Source of the DNA: Neisseriaceae bacterium HSC-16F19 | GTDB lineage: Bacteria > Pseudomonadota > Gammaproteobacteria > Burkholderiales > Neisseriaceae | NCBI RefSeq assembly: GCF_024171525.1 | Contig: NZ_JALJZY010000013.1 | Span: 1-64,000, forward strand | DNA length: 64,000 bases | Direction: 5' to 3' | Part shown: positions 1-9,419 of the stretch, one piece after another | Layout of the letters: each line of letters begins with the position of its first letter | Numbering within the stretch: position 1 is the first letter of the stretch | Program-made: the position numbers and the translations under genes | The notes under the pieces: generated by a model | The model's database searches: none | Told to the model about the DNA's origin: nothing | Seen by the model: the letters and a program-made list of their open reading frames with translations, nothing else

Positions 1-475
1 AACCGAGCCGCCAACTGCTGACGGGTTCAATATACTTTTCAATGTCTTATGCTCATAGACTCCATAGGTGTACTCAAAAAAGGGAATCTTTTCACCTTTC
101 AGATGTGATTTGTACACCTTTCGCAAACCGAGCCGCCAACTGCTGACGGGTTCAATATACTTTTCAATGTCTTATGCTCATAGACTCCATAGGTGTACTC
201 AAAAAAGGGAATCTTTTCACCTTTCAGATGTGATTTGTACACCTTTCGCAAACCGAGCCGCCAACTGCTGACGGGTTCAATATACTTTTCAATGTCTTAT
301 GCTCATAGACTCCATAGGTGTACTCAAAAAAGGGAATCTTTTCACCTTTCAGATGTGATTTGTACACCTTTCGTCAACCGAGCCGCCAACTGCTGACGGG
401 TTCAATATACTTTTCAATGTCTTATGCTCATAGACTCCATAGGTGTACTCAAAAAAGGGAATCTTTTCACCTTTC
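1..475. repeat. Tandem 125-bp direct repeats (three full copies plus a partial fourth)
   Basis: The same 125-bp unit starts at 1, 126, 251 and 376. The first three copies are complete. The fourth diverges after about position 475. Differences between copies are very few (for example CGCA against CGTC near 373). The array touches the window edge, so more copies may lie to the left. Each unit contains two copies of the motif CACCTTTC (first unit at 93-100 and 115-122), which is also the core of the shorter iterons to the right. Short open frames inside the units are repeats of one another and carry no protein signal. I read this as an amplified block of iterons from a replication or copy-control region. 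Confidence 0.9.
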
Positions 476-905
476 AGGGGGGATTCTTACACCTTTCGCG
501 GTCATCAGCCGCATACTTTATCAATTTTATACATGTATATCAGCTGTTTACACTCCATAATCGGACGGTGTTCGCAAAAAAGGGAATTCTTACACCTTTC
601 AGGGGGGATTCTTACACCTTTAAAAACGACATAAGCATTTTATTTAGACTATTTTCTATATATAACAGTCATATATCGTTGAAAAGTGATTAGTGTAATT
701 TTAAAGGGAATCTTTTCACCTTTCAGGGGGGATTCTTACACCTTTCGCGATATTACAATATCATTTTAATATTTAGTTTATTTAGTTTTATCAATAATCT
801 AAAGATTGAATTGAGCTATTTTTATGACAGGTGGTATATTGTCACCTTTCATTTGGGTATTGATTAATATATCATATAATTCAATTATTTATCGAAAGGT
901 GTAAA
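462..905. other. Iteron array / candidate oriV
   Basis: Paired iterons of about 19 bp, GGGAATCTTTTCACCTTTC then GGGATTCTTACACCTTTCG, occur about 23 bp apart around 459-498, 581-620 and 704-746. A lone CACCTTTC lies at 843-850 and an inverted copy (GAAAGGTG) at 894-901. The stretch between is very AT-rich (750-890). Direct iterons spaced near two helical turns, an AT-rich segment and an inverted copy at the end are what iteron plasmids use as origin and Rep autoregulation site. No Rep gene is recognisable inside the window, so the origin call is inference. No gene is supported in 1-961. Confidence 0.6.
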
Positions 906-911
906 AATCCC

Positions 912-959
912 CTTACTACTACTACTATTATTTATATATATAAAAGTAGTAGTAGTAAG
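912..959. terminator. 15-bp perfect hairpin
   Basis: CTTACTACTACTACT at 912-926 pairs exactly with AGTAGTAGTAGTAAG at 945-959, leaving an 18-nt AT loop. It sits 2 bp beyond the stop codon of the leftward gene that ends at 962, and on that strand it is followed by GGGGATTTTT. It is probably the terminator of that gene, but the inverted iteron directly beside it leaves open a role in origin function. Confidence 0.6.
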
Positions 960-961
960 AG

Positions 962-1888
962 TCAGCTCGCCAAAAATTTTTCCACGTCTGCTTGGCTCAT
1001 AAAAACCTTAGACACAATTTTGCTGCGTGAAGGCAATCTGTTCAGATAAAACTCCAACCTTGCAGACTCACTCATAAACACCGGAGTTGCTTTCAATGGA
1101 AACAACGGTTCTTGGAACAACGGTGCCAGCATGTCACCTTCAACTTCCAGCAACAAATTCATACACTCGGCATAAGCAAATTCAAAAGGGCTGCCTACCA
1201 GATCTTCAACAGATTTGTAGTGCACACCAAAATTTTGTGCCAGCAAGTCTTTCAAGCACACAACCAAGCCTATGTGTTCGTTGAGCTCAGATTCAATCAG
1301 TTGTTTAAGCTGTTTTCCACTGAATCTTTGAACAACCGGTCCAGTTCCTCCAAGCTCTAAGATCCAGAACTCTGAATCTTGAAAGCCCAATTTCTCCAGA
1401 AAAAGGCTGACCTTTTCACTGATTTCAGGATTATTCAACTCATCTACGAAGGCCACCAGCTGATGTACATTGCCAAAAGCAATGACATTGGCGGTATTAT
1501 GGATGGCTGTATCAAAAGGCCCTGCATAATTGCTCACCGGCCGAAATTCGGATCCCAACTCCTGATAAAGCGGTGTTGTCATTCCATTTTTGGATAGATG
1601 ATCATATTTGCGGGCAAATGATTGATGTTCTACCAGCGCCAAGTCGAGTTGTTCCCAATCCCACAGGCCAAGCTGTTCGTATAATAGGGTGCTGAGGTTA
1701 CTTTCATGCCATAGCGTTATGCCACTTTCTTGCAAGCTTTCTTCAACTCGCTGGCAGAAATGGGTTCGGCTCTCTATCCAAATGTCTGAAGACAAAGCCA
1801 GATCTATCTGTCCGGTCTTGTTTAATAAAGGACTTTTCAGGAAGATGTACAGGTCCGGATTATTATTTACGTCGTCTATTGAATACAT
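962..1888 (-). CDS. Hypothetical acidic protein next to the iteron region (308 aa)
   Basis: I do not recognise this family. The protein is acidic, has no signal peptide or membrane segment and shows no helix-turn-helix I can identify. It reads leftward toward the iterons and ends 2 bp before a hairpin. I start it at the ATG at 1888; an upstream in-frame TTG at 1897 is possible, and neither has a good Shine-Dalgarno. Its position beside candidate oriV could suggest a plasmid-maintenance role, but its acidity argues against it being the iteron-binding Rep. It is divergent from the operon starting at 2009. Confidence 0.7.
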   Translation of the reverse strand: MYSIDDVNNNPDLYIFLKSPLLNKTGQIDLALSSDIWIESRTHFCQRVEESLQESGITLWHESNLSTLLYEQLGLWDWEQLDLALVEHQSFARKYDHLSKNGMTTPLYQELGSEFRPVSNYAGPFDTAIHNTANVIAFGNVHQLVAFVDELNNPEISEKVSLFLEKLGFQDSEFWILELGGTGPVVQRFSGKQLKQLIESELNEHIGLVVCLKDLLAQNFGVHYKSVEDLVGSPFEFAYAECMNLLLEVEGDMLAPLFQEPLFPLKATPVFMSESARLEFYLNRLPSRSKIVSKVFMSQADVEKFLAS

Positions 1889-1940
1889 AATTTTCAAAAT
1901 AAAAAATATTTTTTTGTTTAATGACAGGTTTATTTATATA

Positions 1941-1969
1941 TTGACATGCAAATTAATGCAATATATTCT
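1941..1969 (+). promoter_or_regulatory. Sigma-70-type promoter for the 2009-17199 block
   Basis: TTGACA at 1941-1946 is followed after exactly 17 bp by TATTCT at 1964-1969. The expected start site is about 30 bp before the ATG at 2009, which itself has a good ribosome binding site (AAGGAG). It lies in the divergent gap between the genes at 1888 and 2009. Confidence 0.65.
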
Positions 1970-2008
1970 GGCACCACACCGTAATCGGATTCGTTTAAGG
2001 AGAGTGTC

Positions 2009-3310
2009 ATGAGAACCAACCTTCCTGATTCTAACAATCAGATCAGCAAATTATCACGTCTTTTTTTGCAAGTTGACCGTTACGAGCTGAATGACAGTGA
2101 CGGACAGCATTATGCAGTCGGCCGGGATTTGCTGGGTAACATTCCTGGTGAGTTGAAAATCCGTTTAACTACGGCAGAAGAGCGTTCGATTGACCGCCCG
2201 AAGGAAAACAAGCTTAAGATTGAGCAACAATATAGCGGTGCATCGACCAGCCGCGATTCTATCCAGGACAAAGCAGCATCAAAGGCTACTGTATTAGCCT
2301 TTGACGAAGTCCTTGCGACCGATGATTCCGGACAAAATTTCCGCGCCCATTGGCCGCGCACCATGTCAACGGTTGATAAACCTGCCACGCTATTGGTTTC
2401 ACCGGTCGCCCACATCGAGTTGCAGCAAAAAACAGACACTACGCGCGCCAAAGCGTTTGTGGAAGTCATCAAATCCAATGTCAACCTGTCCAGTGAGAAA
2501 AAAACACGCCGCGCCATAGACAAAGCATTTGTCAGCGCTTTCTCCCCCATTGGTGAAGATAAAAACCCGCAACGGCCATTTGCCGCAATGAATCTCCGTT
2601 ACAATGGAGATCCGGTGTTTGCGTTGCTCCCGCGTATTTATCCGAACATGACATCCAAGACGGTTACCGGCTCGGATGGTAAAGAGTACAAACAATCGGT
2701 GCCTGTCAGCGGTGAAGAAACCATGAAGGCGATCTTGTCGGGCGAACGCAAAGGTGCAAACGCCCGTGAGGTTTTCGCCCTGGATGTCTTCCGAGCTACC
2801 TATGCTGCTTTAACGAACGAGAAGAACGTTAAAATTTTTAGCGAAGGGTCCAACCGCGAGTATGTTGAAACCGTATTCAAAGGCATCAAAAGCGGCATGA
2901 TTGAAGTCAACTTGGCCTCTGGTGCAAGCTATAATTTTGGACCGGCCAGCGCCCAAAGCTATCTTGCAGATGCAGACAAGAAATATTTGTCTGTATTCAA
3001 CTTGGAACGCTCTGCTGGCGATTTGTCTGAGCATGTGCGCACCGTTAATGGTTATGCCGGTGTTGTCCTTTCCATGCAACAGTTCGATGATGGCAGTCAT
3101 TTTGTTGTCCAAGCTTTGTCCAATGAACAATATCCCAAAACGTCTGCTCTGAATGAAACAGATTTGGTGCAGGCGAATGCCACTCAAATGCTGAATAAAT
3201 TTTCAGCGCCTGAAGTGGTCGATTTGAGCAAAGGTGAGCAGTTGCAATTTGATTCGGCCGATAAAGGGAAACGCAAAGAAGCCGAGCAAGAGCCGGAAGT
3301 AATGCCTTAA
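2009..3310 (+). CDS. Hypothetical protein, partner of the MTase-helicase (433 aa)
   Basis: Not recognised. Soluble protein without signal peptide or membrane segment. The N-terminal third is rich in K, E and S, the middle is globular, and the tail (last 30 residues) is highly charged. The start ATG has AAGGAG 8 nt upstream. The next gene, a 2006-aa methyltransferase/helicase fusion, follows after 27 bp with its own strong ribosome binding site, so the two are surely one operon. By position it may be a cofactor or DNA-binding partner of that enzyme. That is inference from context only. Confidence 0.8.
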   Translation: MRTNLPDSNNQISKLSRLFLQVDRYELNDSDGQHYAVGRDLLGNIPGELKIRLTTAEERSIDRPKENKLKIEQQYSGASTSRDSIQDKAASKATVLAFDEVLATDDSGQNFRAHWPRTMSTVDKPATLLVSPVAHIELQQKTDTTRAKAFVEVIKSNVNLSSEKKTRRAIDKAFVSAFSPIGEDKNPQRPFAAMNLRYNGDPVFALLPRIYPNMTSKTVTGSDGKEYKQSVPVSGEETMKAILSGERKGANAREVFALDVFRATYAALTNEKNVKIFSEGSNREYVETVFKGIKSGMIEVNLASGASYNFGPASAQSYLADADKKYLSVFNLERSAGDLSEHVRTVNGYAGVVLSMQQFDDGSHFVVQALSNEQYPKTSALNETDLVQANATQMLNKFSAPEVVDLSKGEQLQFDSADKGKRKEAEQEPEVMP

Positions 3311-3337
3311 GCCGCCACAAGTTTTCCAGGAGAGAAA

Positions 3338-6300
3338 ATGAGTCAATACCGCGTATCCATTTCACCCAACGGTGTTTCAGTTGTTTTTGGTTACAAATTG
3401 GACAATCAAATTTTAGGGATGGTGCAATCGTTTTCCAGCGATAACTTTCAAACCCCGGTGAGCCAGACACAGTTTGCCAGTTTGGATGAGGCCATCCGTT
3501 TCTTTGATAGCCAACCTGACACAACAGAAATTGCCGGTGAAGAGATACGCGGTATTTTTGGTGATCACTTCGCCGTTCAAAAATCCGCAACCGAGTATGA
3601 GTTTGCGGAAGATCCACAGGCATACCTGCTTTCCTTGGCCAACCAGCGCCATTCTTTTTTCGAGACCATCGATTTACTGTCCAAAGAAATCCCGTTCTCG
3701 CCTAATGTGGACAAACTCAATGAGGGTGTCCGACTGATGCAAGCATCTTTGAGTGAAGAGCATTATGCCGGATGGCCCGACTTGGGCGATGCCGGTGTTT
3801 ATTTGGCATTTACTGAAGTATCAGGCTTAGGCGAACGCCTTGTGATTGTTGACCTGGAAAACAGGGCAGATGTCGCCAAGTTGGCAGCCATGAATATCAA
3901 GCCTGCACCTTGGTCCCCCCGACACAGTTCGGGCATTTATTTTTTGGACAGTGACAAACGCAGTTTCCGGGCCAGCGATTTAGGCCGCGCATTCGGCATC
4001 GAACCGTGCCCCATGTTTCGTAACCATCCCAAACAACAGGTGGTCAAAGACTTTGAACGCGCATATAACCAAAAAACGTGGCAAAACTACCGCCATGTGA
4101 TGGAAAACAGCCAAACACTCGGACAAAACCGCTTTGGCCATACTGTCAGCCAGTACGGTGATTTCCGTTACCTGTTTATCGGTTATGGCTGTTTGACAGA
4201 GCAGGGTGCTGCCAATCGTGGTGCTTACTTACGGGGTACTGACGAGCAGGGAAACATAGACAAAGCCAGTTTGCGGGAATGTTTGTTGCCGGTGGCGCAG
4301 GATATTCTGAGCGGCATCCAGGTCAGCAGCCGTGACCTGGAGAAAAGGGGGTCTGTTTTTCTGGATAAAGCAGCGTTGTCCGATTTGGACAAGTATGCCC
4401 TGCAAGAAAATCTGGAAACCGTCCTGTATGAAGCTTATGGTCTGATGGTTAACGAAACCGAGTCGGTTTCGGAGCAGTTTGAGTTGGCCAAAAACATTTA
4501 TCTGTGCCAACCCAAAAGAAATATACGCACAGATGACACCATGGGCTTAGGCCAATATTCGACACCCGTACCCATGTCATTTGTGGCGCAGCAATTTTTG
4601 CTGGCCGGTGATAGACCGGCCAAACAGTCAGTATTGGAGCCCTGCATAGGCAATGGCGGCCTCATAAACCAACTCTCAAGACACTCTGATTTCGCTGTGA
4701 AAGGCATAGAGCTTGACCCGCAACGGGTCAACGATGCAGTCAGAGCCGATATTGTCATTGGCGATGCCACCACGGCCGATTTTCAATCGCTCAACCAAGG
4801 CCAACAATACGATTGCGTGATTGCCAACCCGCCATTCGGACAGTTGGACCATAAAATTTATCATGACGGCAAAATAGCCGTCACCCGCATTGATTACCTG
4901 ATCGCCTTACGGACACTGGATGCCCGTAAAGACCACGGCCGGGCTGTCTTCATTGTCGGTGGTGACGGTCCTTTCTCTGTGGGAGAGCCTGCGGGCGGAT
5001 CCAAATTTTTCTACAATTACCTGTTCAACCATTACCAGGTGGAAGGCCTGGTTGAATTGGACAGCAGGCTTTATCAGCGCAACGGTGCAAATACCAATGT
5101 GCGCATGATTGTTGTTGGTGACCGCCGTTCTGAGCCTTTATCCAGCAGCGAACGCTCAGCACCCCAACAATTCCCCGTTCTCAAAGATTATGACGAACTC
5201 TTTACTTGGTCATCCGGTGTGATACAGGCATTGGCACAGCAGGAGCGAGTTGCAGCTGTGCCTGTGGCTATTGAGGCCGTACCGGCTGGGGAAGATACCC
5301 AAATCGAGCCTCAAAACCAGGTGAAGCCCGAGACCCTGGTGGGGCCTAAGACAGCTACGGCAGAGCCCGTGATTTATGATCTGTTCGGTTTTGAAACGGA
5401 ACAGGAAACAGTGCCAGAAGTATCAGCCACAGCGCAAGATGATCAGATTGCCGTGTCCGATACGGATTCCATCCCCAATGAAGCTGTGCCGAGTAGTGAA
5501 GCTGCCCCGAGAGAAGAACGTCAGGTTATTGAACTGATTGCCCCTGATGCGGAATTGCTGGACAGGAAAGTGGATGCGGCAGCATTTGTTGAGGCGGTGA
5601 AGCGCAAAGAAAACGAATTGCAGGCCCCATACAATCCCAGCAGCACACTGGGTGAAGCCAGCGCCATGATTCCAATCAACATGGCGGCCTCAACTTATAC
5701 GGCATTCGAGCAAATCCGCAGCGACTATCCGGATATTGACCAGTATGTGTGTGACAAGTTGCAATACGAATCCAAAGAACAATTGGGTTCCTTGTATTCG
5801 CCGGAGCAGATTGATGCGTTGGCTTTGGCCATTTACAGCCATGAGGAAAAAGGCCGCGCCATCATCAATGCAGACCAAACCGGTTTGGGAAAAGGCCGCT
5901 ACATGGCCGGTCTGATGCGCTACGCGCGGGTTAACGGCATGACGCCGGTGTTTGTAACCTACAAACCGTCATTGATGTCCGATATTTTCAGGGATATTCA
6001 AGATACCGGGTCTATGAATATGTTCCAAAACATATTCAGTTTGAATAACCAAAAAATCAACAACTATTTCGACCCCAGTAAGCCGCTGATGAAGCCGCTT
6101 TCGGCGGCGGAACACAGACGGGTAATTGATTCAGGAAGCCTGCCTGAGAACACCGACATTGTCATGACGACCTACAGTCAGCTGAGCAACCGTTATGAAA
6201 AGTCCAAAAAAACCCAATTCCTGGAAAGTGTCGGTCGTAGCCAGGACATCTTCCTTTTGTTGGATGAATCGCATATCGCCTCCGGCGAGTCCAATATTTA

Positions 6301-9300
6301 TGCCAACGTGGCTTTGGTGATGGATACGGCACGGGGTGCTTCTTTCTCTTCAGCCACCGCCCTTAAGACCACCAAGAGCTTCAAACTGTATAAATCCATA
6401 TTCCCGCCCAGCATCAATACCGAAATGCTGCCTGACATTCTGTCGGCCGGTGGCGAGGGTTTGCAGGAGTCGGTTTCTAACTGTCTTGCAGCCGATGGAG
6501 TGTTGATTTGCCGCCAACACGATTTGTCCAATCTCGAAATCCGCAATGTCGAAGCGACTGCGGAGCAGGAACAAAGAAACCGGGAGATCAGTGATCAGGT
6601 CGCAGAGATCCTTTTGGAAATGACGGCTCTTTCGGGTGATATTTCGGCACAGGTGAGTCAGCTGAATCAAGATTTCAAAAACCAATACGACAGGCTGCCT
6701 GACAATGCCAAAGCGGGTCAAGGCAGGATGCAGGCCAGCAGCATGAATTTCGGCTCGCGCCTGTACGGTACAACCCGCCAATTTTTGATGGGCATACAGG
6801 TTGAGCAGGCCTGCCAGCAGGCGATTGATGACCTCAATAACAACATCAAGCCGGTCATCGGGGTGGAAAACACCGGCGAATCCTTACTGTACGCTTTGAT
6901 TGATGCGCATATTTTTGACGAACACGAGCAAATCCGCTTTGACGAATTGAGTGAGATTCCGGTCAAACAAATGACCGAAGCCCAAGCGGAAGAGTACGGC
7001 AAGCTGTTGGCCAAAAAAACAGAGAAGATGGAAAACCTGATTCTGCCGGATGTGCCCCAATTCAAAGACTACCTGGCCATGATGCTGCACCGCCTGCGCA
7101 ATGTATACGTTCAGGACGCCTACGGCGTTGGCCGTGTCGATAAATTGGGCGGTGAAGCCTATGATGACATTGAGGAAGGTATCCTCAGCAAAATTGAAAA
7201 GCTGCCCAACGACATTCCCTTGTCTCCTCTGGATGTCTTGCGCACCCGTTTGGGCGAACACGGCTACAGCATGGGCGAAGTTTCGGGCCGCAGCCTGTAT
7301 CTGCAACGCATCAACAATCCGGATGGCGAACATTTGCCGCCGGTATGGCAGGTCAACAACATCCCTGAAAAAAACGTAACCCAAACCATCAACGGGTTTC
7401 AATCGGGCAAAGTAGACAGCATTGCCATTACCAAAGCCGGCAGTACCGGTTTTTCCATGCATGCGGATCCGCTGTTTGCGGACACGCGCAGACGGGACTT
7501 CATTGCCCTGCAGAAGGCGGCCAATATTGCCGATTTCCTGCAATGGATTGGCCGAGTCAACCGCAAAGGGCAGGTTGTTCCGCCCTTGATCAGTAATTTG
7601 TCCACCGGTCTGCCAGCCGAGTTGCGCCTGACCATGATGCACAATGCCAAATTGCGCAAGTTGAGCGCCAACGTCACCAGTAACCGCGAAAACAAGAATA
7701 TCGAAAACCAGGAAGTCGATTTCCTCAATAAAATCGGTGACGAGCTCGCTTTGCTCTACCTTGTCCAAAACGAACATCTGGCTGCCCAGCTGGATATTAG
7801 GATTCCTGACGGCAGCAGCGACATCCCGCCGCAGTCGGAAAATTACTTCGTCAACCGCCTGATGTCCCGCCTTGTCCTGTTACCTGTGTCGCAGCAGGAA
7901 AAAATTATCGAACAGCTGTCCACCATGTTCTCGGAGAAACTGGCCGAGTTAAATGCTCAAGGCATCAATCCGTTCAAGGTGGATACGTTTGATTGGCAGG
8001 CTGAACGTGTCAAAACCTTTACGGTCGCTTCCTACACCGATTTGGACACCAACAGCTATTTTGACGCGCCTTTGCAGGTCAGCACGTTGGAGTTTGAGGT
8101 CAAAAACAACCCCATGCCGGTCGATGAGGTCAACCAAATGGTGGAAAGTTATTTGGAGGAGCATGCCAGCGGCCAGGAATTCAACAAATTCCTGCCGATT
8201 GGTACCGACATTCCGGCAGACACTCACAACATCCGACAGCAAAAATTGCAGGTAGTTACTGCCAGCATCACCCAGCAATTGCTGAACCGGTGTTATAACC
8301 AGCTGCCCGCAGCAGTAAAGCGCGAAGTAGGGCATGTGAACAACCTGCATAAATTCGCACCGTCTTGGGAGGGCGATCCCAAGTTCGCCAAACCCCTGGA
8401 AACCTATGAGCAGGCCATGACTGCCGCCAAGTTCTCACATTTTATGGTTGGGGCCCATTTCAAGGTTTTGACCCCCTTGGGTGAAACCAAGACCACCAAG
8501 GTTGTCGGCTATTCCTTCCCTGAGCATGGTTTGGACATCGCCCATATGGCCCGTACCGGCATCCGGGTCATGATTGCCGGTGAAGACAAAGTCACCCGCT
8601 TGAATTTGGCCAGCCTGCATTCGCAGCGCATGGTATTCAAGGAACGGGGAGAGCCGCCGTATTTGGCCGGTTACAACGGCCAGCTGTGCTTTGAGGAAGA
8701 GGTCAAGCAGGCTTTGAACAGCACCCGCATCAAACGGGTGAATGTGCTGGAGAACAATCTGTTCAAGGCCACGGAAATGGCGCTTGAGAACAAGATGGGC
8801 CATCCTATTCTGTACACCGACAAAGACGGGGTACGGCAACGTGCAGTATTGCTGAAGCCTGAATTTTCGTTTGATGAGCTGACTAAGCTGCCGGCCAAAA
8901 TGTCGTCCAACAAAATGATGGAGTACATCGCAGAATACTTTAACCGTTACGAGCGCGGCGAGCGTATGGAGCAGGGTAAGCCCATGTTCCATTCGCGCAT
9001 GAGCAAACATTCGCGCATTGGCTTGAACATTGCCATCCTGGCCACCGACAGCAATAGCTTCCAATTTATCATCCACGAGCCCAAATCTCCGGCCAGTCGT
9101 CAATTGTTGAAAGACGAAACCATTTTTGAGGGCCGCAAAGGGGGCAAAAGCGGCAGTATGGGGCTGAAGATGGTTGGCCGGAGTGACCGCCTGCAGTGTT
9201 CTTTGACCCAGTACCAGTTAAGGTCTCTTCTGGATAATCTCGCAGAGGGCCATAAATTCGGCGGTCTGTATCTGTTGAACGGGGAAGAGAAAATCCTGCA

Positions 9301-9358
9301 GAGCATGAATAGTGAGCCCGGCCAAAATAAGGACGCAAACCATACAAATGGTCTATAA
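3338..9358 (+). CDS. Giant N6-adenine methyltransferase / strawberry-notch helicase fusion (2006 aa)
   Basis: Residues about 1-380 are unassigned. Residues about 395-600 form an adenine-specific DNA methyltransferase: an SAM-binding motif (VLEPCIGNGG) is followed by the catalytic IANPPFG near residue 495. A low-complexity acidic linker runs about 640-740. Residues about 750-1450 match a strawberry-notch-type SF2 ATPase, with the Walker A variant DQTGLGKGR near 845, a DESH box near 973, and the C-terminal SNO block GSTGFSMHA near 1365 followed by IGRVNRKGQ. About 500 further residues are unassigned. The MTase-plus-helicase layout resembles phage P1 DarB, an antirestriction protein, and proteins seen on conjugative plasmids. 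A role protecting transferred DNA is inference. Start at ATG after GGAGAG. Confidence 0.9.
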   Translation: MSQYRVSISPNGVSVVFGYKLDNQILGMVQSFSSDNFQTPVSQTQFASLDEAIRFFDSQPDTTEIAGEEIRGIFGDHFAVQKSATEYEFAEDPQAYLLSLANQRHSFFETIDLLSKEIPFSPNVDKLNEGVRLMQASLSEEHYAGWPDLGDAGVYLAFTEVSGLGERLVIVDLENRADVAKLAAMNIKPAPWSPRHSSGIYFLDSDKRSFRASDLGRAFGIEPCPMFRNHPKQQVVKDFERAYNQKTWQNYRHVMENSQTLGQNRFGHTVSQYGDFRYLFIGYGCLTEQGAANRGAYLRGTDEQGNIDKASLRECLLPVAQDILSGIQVSSRDLEKRGSVFLDKAALSDLDKYALQENLETVLYEAYGLMVNETESVSEQFELAKNIYLCQPKRNIRTDDTMGLGQYSTPVPMSFVAQQFLLAGDRPAKQSVLEPCIGNGGLINQLSRHSDFAVKGIELDPQRVNDAVRADIVIGDATTADFQSLNQGQQYDCVIANPPFGQLDHKIYHDGKIAVTRIDYLIALRTLDARKDHGRAVFIVGGDGPFSVGEPAGGSKFFYNYLFNHYQVEGLVELDSRLYQRNGANTNVRMIVVGDRRSEPLSSSERSAPQQFPVLKDYDELFTWSSGVIQALAQQERVAAVPVAIEAVPAGEDTQIEPQNQVKPETLVGPKTATAEPVIYDLFGFETEQETVPEVSATAQDDQIAVSDTDSIPNEAVPSSEAAPREERQVIELIAPDAELLDRKVDAAAFVEAVKRKENELQAPYNPSSTLGEASAMIPINMAASTYTAFEQIRSDYPDIDQYVCDKLQYESKEQLGSLYSPEQIDALALAIYSHEEKGRAIINADQTGLGKGRYMAGLMRYARVNGMTPVFVTYKPSLMSDIFRDIQDTGSMNMFQNIFSLNNQKINNYFDPSKPLMKPLSAAEHRRVIDSGSLPENTDIVMTTYSQLSNRYEKSKKTQFLESVGRSQDIFLLLDESHIASGESNIYANVALVMDTARGASFSSATALKTTKSFKLYKSIFPPSINTEMLPDILSAGGEGLQESVSNCLAADGVLICRQHDLSNLEIRNVEATAEQEQRNREISDQVAEILLEMTALSGDISAQVSQLNQDFKNQYDRLPDNAKAGQGRMQASSMNFGSRLYGTTRQFLMGIQVEQACQQAIDDLNNNIKPVIGVENTGESLLYALIDAHIFDEHEQIRFDELSEIPVKQMTEAQAEEYGKLLAKKTEKMENLILPDVPQFKDYLAMMLHRLRNVYVQDAYGVGRVDKLGGEAYDDIEEGILSKIEKLPNDIPLSPLDVLRTRLGEHGYSMGEVSGRSLYLQRINNPDGEHLPPVWQVNNIPEKNVTQTINGFQSGKVDSIAITKAGSTGFSMHADPLFADTRRRDFIALQKAANIADFLQWIGRVNRKGQVVPPLISNLSTGLPAELRLTMMHNAKLRKLSANVTSNRENKNIENQEVDFLNKIGDELALLYLVQNEHLAAQLDIRIPDGSSDIPPQSENYFVNRLMSRLVLLPVSQQEKIIEQLSTMFSEKLAELNAQGINPFKVDTFDWQAERVKTFTVASYTDLDTNSYFDAPLQVSTLEFEVKNNPMPVDEVNQMVESYLEEHASGQEFNKFLPIGTDIPADTHNIRQQKLQVVTASITQQLLNRCYNQLPAAVKREVGHVNNLHKFAPSWEGDPKFAKPLETYEQAMTAAKFSHFMVGAHFKVLTPLGETKTTKVVGYSFPEHGLDIAHMARTGIRVMIAGEDKVTRLNLASLHSQRMVFKERGEPPYLAGYNGQLCFEEEVKQALNSTRIKRVNVLENNLFKATEMALENKMGHPILYTDKDGVRQRAVLLKPEFSFDELTKLPAKMSSNKMMEYIAEYFNRYERGERMEQGKPMFHSRMSKHSRIGLNIAILATDSNSFQFIIHEPKSPASRQLLKDETIFEGRKGGKSGSMGLKMVGRSDRLQCSLTQYQLRSLLDNLAEGHKFGGLYLLNGEEKILQSMNSEPGQNKDANHTNGL

Positions 9359-9419
9359 TGCACCTTGTAAAAATCATAAATTTATTAGAAAATAAAAAAT
9401 AAAATTTAGGAAATTTTGT

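Noticed and set aside
1..475. CRISPR array
   Set aside because: The repeats are 125 bp, directly adjacent and without unique spacers, and no cas gene is nearby.
68..634. Repeated short open frames of 60-90 codons in the 125-bp array
   Set aside because: They are the same frame copied by the DNA repeat, lack ribosome sites, and cover iteron sequence. No protein signal.
962..1888. Replication initiator assignment
   Set aside because: The protein is acidic and has no visible winged-helix pattern. Location alone is not enough.
6884..7777. Minus-strand frame inside the giant helicase gene
   Set aside because: It overlaps the helicase motor region and has no start signal.
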